A stretch of DNA of 64,000 nucleotides from an uncultured Moraxella sp. (lineage in GTDB: Bacteria > Pseudomonadota > Gammaproteobacteria > Pseudomonadales > Moraxellaceae), in assembly GCA_943908405.1 (NCBI GenBank), contig CALTTE010000004.1:1-64000 (forward strand), read 5' to 3'. The notes under the pieces were generated by a model. That model searched no databases and was not told where the DNA came from. It saw only the letters and a program-made list of their open reading frames with translations. This document shows, piece after piece, positions 41,587 to 48,123 of this stretch. Numbering within the stretch: the stretch's first letter is position 1; every line of letters begins with the position of its first letter. The position numbers were made by a program, and so were the translations under genes.

Positions 41587-42000
41587 ATGATACATCTTGA
41601 TGCCAAAATTGTGCCGTCTTATGCTTATTATATCGCTATTATCTTGTTTGTGGCGGTGCTTATCGTACTTGGGCTGGCATTGAAGCTGGTGTGGTGGCAT
41701 TTTTTGGTGGTTGCAGGGCTACTTACGATATTGCTTTGGTCAGAAAAAGGCAAGCCTAAGTTGTGTCATCTTGTCTCGGCTTGGTCTGACGATATGCTTT
41801 GGCAAGCAATGGTAAGCACCTATCGGCAACAAGAGCTTTGGCAATTTTATGTCAATGGCCTTGATGATTATGGACTGTGTGTGGTGTTAGAATGCTATGT
41901 GGTTGAGCCGATGACGCAAAAGATACGTTTTGTTGTTGTGCAAGATATGATGGCAGATGAAGATTATCGCCGACTGCGAGCATTGGCACGGTTTTATTGA
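41587..42000 (+). CDS. YgfX/CptA-like membrane protein
   Basis: The 137-residue protein has two adjacent membrane helices (YYIAIILFVAVLIVLGLAL and FLVVAGLLTILLW) followed by a small beta-rich domain that ends DMMADEDYRRLRALARF. This matches the layout and terminal signature of YgfX, which E. coli work proposed as a toxin acting on cytoskeletal proteins, a role that is debated. The neighbouring sdhE supports the call. The ATG at 41587 follows GGAAAA; an out-of-frame ATG at 41582 ends after two codons. Confidence 0.72.
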   Translation: MIHLDAKIVPSYAYYIAIILFVAVLIVLGLALKLVWWHFLVVAGLLTILLWSEKGKPKLCHLVSAWSDDMLWQAMVSTYRQQELWQFYVNGLDDYGLCVVLECYVVEPMTQKIRFVVVQDMMADEDYRRLRALARFY

Positions 42001-42150
42001 TTGCCTAATGAGATGCAAACTTAGCAAAAAGAATCAATTTGGGTGATAAAAGTTAGGTAATAAATGCGTGTTTGTCCGAAAAAACTTGCCAATACCCATA
42101 CAATCCTTTATTATATTGACTTTAGTCTATATTGATTTCAAGGATTTTTT

Positions 42151-43428
42151 ATGAGCTGTGCAAAATTGAACGCCATTGCCATTGCAATAACCGCTGTTTT
42201 GGGATTAACCGCTTGTGGTGGATCTGATACCAACCTTTATAATAAAATTCGTTTTGGTAATACGCCAAGCACGCTCCCTTCTGCAAATGCAGGTAATCAA
42301 AATCAAGGCAATACCAATCAGGGCAGTGCCAATCAAGGTAATAACAGTTCAGAAGGCGATAGCTCAGACAGCAATGCTACTGGTAATGAAAACAAACCAC
42401 CACTACCTAATTCTGATTCAAGTGAGTTTACCACCGCTGGCGAGTTTGAAATTGATCAAATACCAGAAAGCAAAGCTGTAGATAAGATGTATTATGCCAA
42501 AACATTGCGTGGTGATTTTCATACAGCAATGACCGCTGCTTATGATGAAGCTAAAACAAAAGAAAAACAGCTTGAAGAGCAAAAAAACAAAGGCAAAAAA
42601 ACTGGTAAAACACCTGCTCCAGAACAGCCAAATAACCAGAATGAAACAGTAGCTGACGATGCTACTAAAGCTAAAATTAAGTTTGAGGAGCCTGAGAACT
42701 ACAAAATGGTTTTAAATAACAAAACTTTGCGTATTTATGGCAATGAACGTGGTGTTAACTTGGAGCCGTTGGGTAATGGTTATCAAAGTTATGACTTAAC
42801 CGAGACTGGAAATTATCATATTGATGGTAAGAAGTATGAAGCAACTCGTAAAAGTACAGTAAAATTGTATCAGCAACAAAATTCTGTTGTTTTGGGTCGT
42901 CAAACAATGTCAGGTATGCTGTCCTCTGAATCTGGTAAATCCATTGGTTTAAGCCAAGGTTCATTGCGTATCGATCATTTAAAAGGTACGCCAACCAGCA
43001 AAGAGCAAATCCAAGAGTTGATTGTGGCAGGAAATCAAAAGTTTAGTTATGTAGGTAAGGCGTTTTCTCAAGGTGATGAGCAAGGTGAGTTTCATTATAC
43101 GGTGGATTTTACCGATAATTCAGGGGCTGGTGCAATCACAGCACTTAATAAAGGTATGATTAGCCTAAATCAAGCTAAATTTAAGGCTATCACGCACAAA
43201 AACCCCGATGACAAGGTATTTGATGTATCAAATCCTAAAGAAATTAAACCTGTGGATAATGATTTGTCTGCAACAGGCATACAGGGCGTTGCTTACTTTG
43301 AAAAAGACGGCAAGTATGGTACGTATACGCTAGGGTTTTTTGGTGATAATGCAGCTGAGATTGCAGGTTTTGTTACCGAAGATAATGTAAATACCGTTGG
43401 TTTTGGTGGTACAAAATCAACCAATTAA
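42151..43428 (+). CDS. TbpB-like surface lipoprotein (probable Slam substrate)
   Basis: The 425-residue precursor has a lipoprotein signal (IAIAITAVLGLTACG) with Cys at residue 24 in the order TACGG. A long low-complexity linker rich in Asn, Gln and Ser and then Lys/Glu-rich sequence follows. The C-terminal third has features of the TbpB/fHbp-type eight-stranded barrel: YVGKAFSQGDEQGEF, VDFTDNSGAGAI, and the closing GVAYFEKDG with LGFFGDNAAEIAGFV. Such proteins are exported by Slam to the cell surface and bind transferrin, haem carriers or complement factors. No slam gene is in the window and the ligand cannot be predicted. A terminator follows directly. Confidence 0.78.
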   Translation: MSCAKLNAIAIAITAVLGLTACGGSDTNLYNKIRFGNTPSTLPSANAGNQNQGNTNQGSANQGNNSSEGDSSDSNATGNENKPPLPNSDSSEFTTAGEFEIDQIPESKAVDKMYYAKTLRGDFHTAMTAAYDEAKTKEKQLEEQKNKGKKTGKTPAPEQPNNQNETVADDATKAKIKFEEPENYKMVLNNKTLRIYGNERGVNLEPLGNGYQSYDLTETGNYHIDGKKYEATRKSTVKLYQQQNSVVLGRQTMSGMLSSESGKSIGLSQGSLRIDHLKGTPTSKEQIQELIVAGNQKFSYVGKAFSQGDEQGEFHYTVDFTDNSGAGAITALNKGMISLNQAKFKAITHKNPDDKVFDVSNPKEIKPVDNDLSATGIQGVAYFEKDGKYGTYTLGFFGDNAAEIAGFVTEDNVNTVGFGGTKSTN

Positions 43429-43446
43429 CCTTTAATAAAAACAATC

Positions 43447-43473
43447 AAAAGCCCCTAACTTAGGGGCTTTTTT
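43447..43473. terminator. Terminator after the TbpB-like gene
   Basis: A 12-bp perfect stem AAAAGCCCCTAA / TTAGGGGCTTTT around a single central C is followed by more T. It is symmetric, so it may also serve the minus-strand cytochrome gene. Confidence 0.85.
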
Positions 43474-43553
43474 GAGTATTTTTGTAAAATGAATAGCTCT
43501 TTAAATTTGGTTAATTATTGGTTAATTAAGCGGTGCCAAGTTCATTGACTTGG

Positions 43554-44138
43554 TTAGCTTGCAGCTTCAATCATATAATCAACCGCATTTTGTACTTCTT
43601 CATCGGGAATGTCTGCCCCACCACGAGCAGGCATAGCATTAAAGCCATTGATGGCATTGTGATATAGGGTGTCTTTGCCTTTGGCGATGCGAGAAGCCCA
43701 ATCGCCTTGGTTGCCGTATTTTGGTGCACCAACCAAGCCTGTTGCGTGGCATGTATGGCAAACTGCTTTGTAGATGGTTTGTCCATCACGAGGCGAGCCA
43801 TCAGCCGAGGCGGTCAAAACACTAATGTTGACATCGCACTCTTCGCCTTCAAAACAAATTTTGCCGTGTGGTTGGATACGAGCGACCAGTCTTGGGTATA
43901 GTTGAATCAATTTTTGTACTTGTGGGCTGATGGTGGGTGTCGTTGGTGTTTCGGGGGCAACAGGTTCGCTGCTGTTGGTTGTAGTGGTGTCAGCCGTGGC
44001 GGTAGCGTTTTGCTCATCTGCCACTGTGATTTGTATTGATGTATCAGCTTCTGGTGATACAATTGGTGTTGTGGTGGCTTGGCTAGTCATTGCCAAAACA
44101 GTGCAAAAAGCAAGCGATAAAGCGGTGAATTTTTTCAT
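43554..44138 (-). CDS. Periplasmic monohaem cytochrome c (c5 type)
   Basis: The 194-residue precursor starts at the ATG at 44138 (MKKFTALSLAFCTVLAMT), a clear Sec signal peptide; the open frame continues upstream but that part is non-coding. A Thr/Pro-rich linker precedes the C-terminal cytochrome domain with haem motif CHTCH, the helix HNAINGFNAMPARGG that supplies the axial Met, and IPDEEVQNAVDYMI. This fits cytochrome c5, which passes electrons to terminal oxidases or reductases. It is divergent from the tRNA-Arg gene, 160 nt away. Confidence 0.88.
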   Translation of the reverse strand: MKKFTALSLAFCTVLAMTSQATTTPIVSPEADTSIQITVADEQNATATADTTTTNSSEPVAPETPTTPTISPQVQKLIQLYPRLVARIQPHGKICFEGEECDVNISVLTASADGSPRDGQTIYKAVCHTCHATGLVGAPKYGNQGDWASRIAKGKDTLYHNAINGFNAMPARGGADIPDEEVQNAVDYMIEAAS

Positions 44139-44298
44139 AGGATTATAACCTTGAGTGTTACTCTGGGGATAGGCTATTATAAGACAAAAATACCACAAAT
44201 TGCAAAATTTATTGGGTGGCACAATTATTTTGATGTCTATCGTTGTGTTGGAAAATTTTGTTGGATTTTTTGCCAAAAAACTGATACAATTTAGCCAC

Positions 44299-44375
44299 AC
44301 ACCCATAGCTCAGTTGGATAGAGTGTCAGCCTCCGAAGCTGAAGGTCGCCAGTTCGACTCTGGCTGGGTGTACCA
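44299..44375 (+). tRNA. tRNA-Arg(CCG), prophage attachment gene
   Basis: The 77-nt cloverleaf includes CCA. The acceptor stem ACACCCA pairs with TGGGTGT, the anticodon CCG is at 44333-44335 and the T arm is AGTTCGACTCT. The gene is intact. Its 3' part from the last anticodon base onward is repeated at 52395, marking integration by the prophage. Confidence 0.96.
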
Positions 44376-44621
44376 GTTTTTTAGCCATCTTTGCCAAAGG
44401 GTGGCTTTTTCTTTGCCTACTGTTTCTGCTTTACATAGTAAAATTGTTTCAATAGGATTTAACCCTACATATTCTGCAAGCTGTCCTATCAATTCATCGT
44501 CTGGTACACGGCGTCCAGCTTTGTAATCGCCAAATCTAGTTCTTTGTATTCCGAATTTTTTTGCCAAATCTAGTTGGCTACCAGCTTTTATTTCTGCTTT
44601 GCTTATGAGAATTTGTAACAT
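44310..44621 (-). CDS. Prophage HTH regulator (repressor-like, DUF3693-like)
   Basis: From the ATG at 44621 the product is 103 residues. It has a helix-turn-helix region (SQLDLAKKFGIQRTRFGDYK followed by AGRRVPDDELIGQLAEYVG) and a helical end (KATLWQRWLKNW). It resembles the short DNA-binding proteins (DUF3693 type) often found at the left end of integrated inoviruses, where they act as repressors or partners of Rep control. The last 20 or so residues are read antisense through the att core and tRNA-Arg, so this tail is supplied partly by host DNA and would differ in the excised phage. Candidate operators lie just upstream. Function is inferred from fold and position. Confidence 0.65.
   Translation of the reverse strand: MLQILISKAEIKAGSQLDLAKKFGIQRTRFGDYKAGRRVPDDELIGQLAEYVGLNPIETILLCKAETVGKEKATLWQRWLKNWYTQPESNWRPSASEADTLSN
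44335..44385 (+). repeat. attL, 51-bp core
   Basis: The core begins at the third anticodon base of tRNA-Arg and runs 10 bp past the CCA end. It is identical to 52395-52445. Confidence 0.93.
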
Positions 44622-44641
44622 TTTGTAAATCCTATTGCTAA

Positions 44642-44751
44642 GTAACCAAAAATGGGGCATAATTAAAAATATCAAATTTAGTTATTTTTTTTGATTTTCG
44701 GGTAACCAAATTTGGGACAAACCAATATTTGTCAATCCCAAATATTACCCC
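44642..44751. promoter_or_regulatory. Candidate operators upstream of the prophage repressor
   Basis: GTAACCAAAAATGGGGC (44642-44658) and GTAACCAAATTTGGGAC (44702-44718) are near-identical 17-mers 60 bp apart; the second contains the palindrome CCAAATTTGG. An inverted relative, TCCCAAATATTACCCC, ends near 44751. They lie just upstream of the HTH gene start, as expected for autoregulation. Confidence 0.45.
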
Positions 44752-44778
44752 AAACTTTGTCTTTTGGCAAGTTTGAAT

Positions 44779-45240
44779 TTAGCCCAAAATGTCTTGACGC
44801 AATTTTTGTTTATTGGGCATATGACGATAACGCAAGACTTTGTAGCCAGCTTCACGTACCATTGCATCACGCTTGGCATCTTTTTCCTGCTTATTGTCGT
44901 GGCTTTTGTCGTCAAGTTCAATAATGGCAAGTATATTAAAGTTACTGTCAGTAATGACAAAATCGGCAATTAAGCGATTGAACTTGTTTCGTGTGCTTTG
45001 CGATTTTGTCCACAAAATAGCACCCAAAGCGACTTGAACGAAAATTTGACATTCAGGTACAGCTTGACGAATTTCACCAAACATTGTTTTTTCGTGATTG
45101 GTGAGCAGATAGCTAGATTTGATGGGTGAATCAATATTAGCTGATGGTTCTTTTGTTTTGCTTGATTGGCTACTTTGGGTTTTTGTAAATAACAAAAATA
45201 GGGCAAAACCAATGATTGTAACAATGATGATTGTGGTCAT
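44779..45240 (-). CDS. Membrane-anchored DUF2726 protein
   Basis: The 153-residue protein has an N-terminal membrane helix (TIIIVTIIGFALFLLF), a polar linker, and a DUF2726 domain: LLTNHEKTMFGEIRQAV, FADF-equivalent ADFVITDSNFNILAIIELDD, then RDAMVREAGYKVLRYR. The Asp-x(n)-Glu-x-Asp arrangement recalls PD-(D/E)xK nuclease-like folds, to which DUF2726 has been linked; catalytic activity is not shown. It is not an inovirus structural gene, so it is probably an accessory gene. A role in superinfection exclusion or DNA handling is only a guess. Confidence 0.75.
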   Translation of the reverse strand: MTTIIIVTIIGFALFLLFTKTQSSQSSKTKEPSANIDSPIKSSYLLTNHEKTMFGEIRQAVPECQIFVQVALGAILWTKSQSTRNKFNRLIADFVITDSNFNILAIIELDDKSHDNKQEKDAKRDAMVREAGYKVLRYRHMPNKQKLRQDILG

Positions 45241-45698
45241 ATGCTTTTCTCTGATTTTTAGTTTGTTTTATTATAGCAAAATCTTTGCTATTTGACTTTT
45301 GAATTGCCTTTTTTGAATTTTGCGTAAGCAAAATTTAAATAAAGGCAATCACGGGGGTTCGGGGGTGTATCCCCCGACCGTCGCCCTCACTAGCGACGGA
45401 CGCCATAGGCGTTAATGCGTTAGGGATTGAAGTGTAAATACTTTTAAAACTGTTGTTATAGATAGTTGATAGTTAATTATTACTCGGCAGAAAGAATGAT
45501 TAAATATATTACTAACTATTGCAACTGGGATTAAAAGATTGAAACGTAAAGCCCGTAAACGCCCAAAAATAAAAATAGTTGTTCCCCCAAGATTTATTAG
45601 GGGGCAATAAGTGGATAAATGCTATAGATAGACATTAGTTAAATGAACTTAAGTAAAAACCCCATTTGTAATACGGGGTAAACAAAAAAGGTGCAAAA
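45241..45698. other. Prophage intergenic region with candidate replication origin
   Basis: The 458-nt gap upstream of rep is packed with hairpins. A near-perfect 21-bp stem with a GTAA loop spans 45303-45349. CGGGGG / CCCCCG (45360-45376) has a TGTAT loop, CCGTCGC / GCGACGG (45378-45399) an 8-nt loop, and ACGCC / GGCGT (45400-45412) an ATA loop. CCCCC / GGGGG (45584-45604) lies nearer rep. By analogy with Ff and CTX-type phages this is the likely plus- and minus-strand origin region. The nick site is not identified. Confidence 0.6.
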
Positions 45699-46988
45699 GT
45701 GCAGAAGTATGCAAAAATACTTAACGATATATCAGCCAAACAAGAGCTTTTGCTCAATGTCAACGGTGAAACATTAGCGTTGCCAATTCGTGTACTGATG
45801 GCGGGAGAATATGTTGTTATTGATGCAATCAATTATGTTTGTGATATAGCTGCATTTGAAAGTTTTGAATCGCTTGAGCTTGGCGTAACCAATTCGGAGC
45901 TTTTGGCATTAGATTTGTATGATGAAAGCTATGAACAAATTTTAAGCTCTATTGCCCAAAGCATACAATTTCATTTGCACGAAATTTTTGGCGATGATTA
46001 CAGTTTATTCCCAATGATTGCAGGTATTCACCATTATCAAAAGGGCTATTATATAAAATCAAATATCGGTGAAGTATTAGGCACTGTTGGTATTGGCGGT
46101 CAAAATAATACGGTTTTTGTTGGAATTACAGGGTCAGGGTGTAAATTGGCAAGTGGTGGTTTTGAAAAAAGATTGTACCACTTTTTAGCAAATGCTCCTA
46201 AAGCTAGAATCACCAGAATTGATTTGGCACACGATGATATTAAAGGCAATTATTCAAGTTTTGAAATTGCGAATCAAAAAGAAAGCGAACTTGGGTTTAT
46301 GCTGCCCAAAGCACGCAACCGCCCTGCGGTTACTATTCACGGTGAATTTAAGCACAATGACCCAAGCAATAAGGGCTTAACTTTGAATGTCGGTTCTCGC
46401 AAAAATGGCAAAGTGATTCGTTGTTATGAAAAGGGCAAGCAGTTAGGCGATAAACAAAGTGTTTGGTTTCGTTCTGAGCTTGAAATTCATAATAAAGCTC
46501 GTTTGATACCGTTTGATGTTTTATTAAGCCCCACAGAATTTTTTGCAGGTGCTTACCCTTATTGTTTGGAGCTAATTGAACTGGCAAAAAAGCATAAAGG
46601 GGATAGCAAACCCCAAGACTTACAAAAAATGTCAAGCATTAAAAAAGAAGCAAAAATAACTGTTAATAAAGCAATTAATATTATTCGTCATCAGTTTGGT
46701 ATGTATATCAAAGCCTTTTCAGAAATTTTTGTAAAAAAAGATGGTACACCAGATCATACTGCCATTATCAATAAAATTATGACAGACAAAAAACAAGATT
46801 ATTATCCGAAAAGGTTGAAAGCTGCAATGCATTATGTGTTGCCTAAAAAGCCTAAGGTTAATAAAAATCCAGCTTCAACCGTGGACAAGCTGGGCGACAA
46901 TGATCCGTTCCACGATTTAATTAAAGAGGTAATGTCTTATGATGACACAAATCGTTACGTTGCTTGGTGCCAAACGCTCCAAAGGTAA
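45699..46988 (+). CDS. Phage replication initiation protein (Rep_trans/RstA type)
   Basis: This 429-residue protein matches the replication initiation factor family used by CTX-type inoviruses for rolling-circle replication. The diagnostic segments are ARITRIDLAHDD near residue 168, then LNVGSRKNGKVIRCYEKG and WFRSELEIHN, which carry the conserved Asp, Tyr and basic residues of the family. The start is GTG at 45699; no in-frame ATG precedes the conserved part, and AAAAAGG lies 8 nt upstream. The end overlaps the next gene by 50 nt. It presumably nicks the origin in the adjacent hairpin region. Confidence 0.88.
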   Translation: MQKYAKILNDISAKQELLLNVNGETLALPIRVLMAGEYVVIDAINYVCDIAAFESFESLELGVTNSELLALDLYDESYEQILSSIAQSIQFHLHEIFGDDYSLFPMIAGIHHYQKGYYIKSNIGEVLGTVGIGGQNNTVFVGITGSGCKLASGGFEKRLYHFLANAPKARITRIDLAHDDIKGNYSSFEIANQKESELGFMLPKARNRPAVTIHGEFKHNDPSNKGLTLNVGSRKNGKVIRCYEKGKQLGDKQSVWFRSELEIHNKARLIPFDVLLSPTEFFAGAYPYCLELIELAKKHKGDSKPQDLQKMSSIKKEAKITVNKAINIIRHQFGMYIKAFSEIFVKKDGTPDHTAIINKIMTDKKQDYYPKRLKAAMHYVLPKKPKVNKNPASTVDKLGDNDPFHDLIKEVMSYDDTNRYVAWCQTLQR

Positions 46989-47226
46989 GTTAGATGATGG
47001 TAAGGTTTATGACTCAACCAAAATTTATATACAAACAAAGATGAATGAGTCAGATGATACAGTAGGTTTTGCCGTCTCTGAATACAACTGGGGTGATAGT
47101 TCAAATTTTGAGACTATAAAAAGCGTAAGCTATCCTTGCCAAGCCGAAGTTGTATTTGAGATGGCAACCAATGGTAAAACAACAAAATTGGTTGTAACTG
47201 GTGTTAAGCCAATTAAGAAAGTTTAA
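46939..47226 (+). CDS. Candidate phage ssDNA-binding protein (gene V-like)
   Basis: The 95-residue protein lies directly after Rep, the place of the ssDNA-binding protein in many inoviruses. It begins with IVTLLGAKRSKGKLDDGK followed by YDSTKIYIQTKM, a pattern I associate with the DUF1293-like small inovirus proteins, and appears all-beta with a basic end (VVTGVKPIKKV), consistent with an OB fold. AGAGG lies 9 nt before the first ATG; a second ATG follows at once. If the role is right, it would coat newly made single strands and switch replication to packaging. Confidence 0.6.
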   Translation: MMTQIVTLLGAKRSKGKLDDGKVYDSTKIYIQTKMNESDDTVGFAVSEYNWGDSSNFETIKSVSYPCQAEVVFEMATNGKTTKLVVTGVKPIKKV

Positions 47227-47247
47227 AATTTTAAAAGGTTATAAGCA

Positions 47248-47454
47248 ATGACAACTTACGTTTGCACAGAGCTTGCTCCAGTAGATAGCGGTTACATTGT
47301 TTGTAAAACTTGGGCTGTTTATGAGGATAAGACTTGGGTTGATTCGCTTGTGATATCAAAACAAGAGATGGTTTTAATAGGCAGTTCAATTATCAGCACT
47401 TTAGCGATCATTTTAGCATTTGTGATGGTTGCTAAAGCTTCTAAAACGCTCTAA
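47248..47454 (+). CDS. Small phage membrane protein
   Basis: The 68-residue protein has a polar N-terminal half with two Cys and a C-terminal membrane helix (MVLIGSSIISTLAIILAFVMVA) ending in a basic stub. It has no signal peptide. Its place between the ssDNA-binding and coat genes matches the small minor coat proteins (pVII/pIX positions) of filamentous phages, but the homology is not certain. AAAAGG precedes the ATG. Confidence 0.6.
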   Translation: MTTYVCTELAPVDSGYIVCKTWAVYEDKTWVDSLVISKQEMVLIGSSIISTLAIILAFVMVAKASKTL

Positions 47455-47479
47455 TTGAGCATTAAAAAAGGGTTTATCT

Positions 47480-47743
47480 ATGGATAAGCAAAACTATGAA
47501 GTTATGCCAGCTTCTAAAAAGGCAAAATTTAGCGATGCGGTAAAATATGGTGTTGCAACAGCAGTAATAGCAGGTTCAATGCAAGTTGCTAATGCCGCTG
47601 AAATTAGCAATGTAGCTAGTAATTTAACTGGTGAAATTGAAGCGGGCAAAACTGTAATTATCGGCTTATTTACTGCAGGGGCGATTTTACTGGGTATATT
47701 TGCTGGCTATCGTTACTTGAAACGTGGTGCTAGCTCTGCTTAA
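47480..47743 (+). CDS. Major coat protein (pVIII-like)
   Basis: The 87-residue precursor has a long leader ending in MQVANA, a strong signal peptidase site, and a predicted mature protein of 48 residues that starts AEISNVAS. The mature part has the canonical pVIII plan: acidic amphipathic start (LTGEIEAGK), a hydrophobic core (VIIGLFTAGAILLGIFAGY) and a basic DNA-facing end (RYLKRG). This is the size of Ff and Pf1 major coats. The leader is unusually long at 39 residues. A strong hairpin follows the gene. Confidence 0.88.
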   Translation: MDKQNYEVMPASKKAKFSDAVKYGVATAVIAGSMQVANAAEISNVASNLTGEIEAGKTVIIGLFTAGAILLGIFAGYRYLKRGASSA

Positions 47744-47764
47744 TTTTTTATTAGTTACCAGTAT

Positions 47765-47794
47765 AATAGATAGCCCTAAAAAGGGCTATCTATT
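47765..47794 (+). terminator. Hairpin after the major coat gene
   Basis: A perfect 13-bp stem AATAGATAGCCCT / AGGGCTATCTATT has an AAAA loop. There is no T-run, so it may stabilise or process the abundant coat mRNA, or act as a weak terminator like the one after gene VIII in Ff phages. Confidence 0.6.
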
Positions 47795-47817
47795 AAATAC
47801 TATGATTGAAAAATATT

Positions 47818-47913
47818 ATGATTGAACAAGTTGATGAAAAAAGTATTTTCTATTGGATTCCTATTATTATAATTTGTTATGCAATTAAAGTTATGATTGA
47901 TATTTTTAAGTAA
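47818..47913 (+). CDS. 31-residue hydrophobic phage protein
   Basis: A short frame encodes an acidic start (MIEQVDEKS), one hydrophobic segment (IFYWIPIIIICYAI) and a basic end (KVMIDIFK). Size and layout match the 32-33 residue pVII and pIX tip proteins of filamentous phage. It lies 3 nt before the next gene. The ribosome-binding site is weak, so the call is tentative. Confidence 0.45.
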   Translation: MIEQVDEKSIFYWIPIIIICYAIKVMIDIFK

Positions 47914-47916
47914 ATT

Positions 47917-48123
47917 ATGAACGCTGTATTAAAATTCATCTTTATCTACATTCCAGCATTTTTATTTTACCTTTTCTGGTCTTATATCTTTTTAATCCAA
48001 AAAGGTTATGTAGAAAACCCCCTTGATTTTAACCCCCAAGACTATGAACCTGTGGCAAGTCAAACAATAAAAACAGACGATAGAGTAACTGATGTTATCT
48101 ACTACGAAATCAAGCGTGATTAA
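47917..48123 (+). CDS. Small phage membrane protein (68 residues)
   Basis: I do not recognise the family. The protein has an N-terminal hydrophobic helix rich in Phe (LKFIFIYIPAFLFYLFW) and a polar tail with acidic residues. Its end overlaps the adhesin gene by 32 nt, suggesting coupled translation. It occupies the region between the coat and pIII-like genes, where minor coat or assembly proteins are found in other inoviruses. Confidence 0.55.
   Translation: MNAVLKFIFIYIPAFLFYLFWSYIFLIQKGYVENPLDFNPQDYEPVASQTIKTDDRVTDVIYYEIKRD

Noticed and set aside
44200..44526. Plus-strand open frame across the tRNA-Arg gene
   Set aside because: It overlaps the tRNA, runs antisense to the HTH gene and has no recognisable protein features.
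45515..45546. Sequence near ATTGCAACTGGG...GATTGAAAC resembling the end of some CRISPR repeats
   Set aside because: It occurs once. There are no regularly spaced copies, no spacers and no cas genes, so it is not an array.
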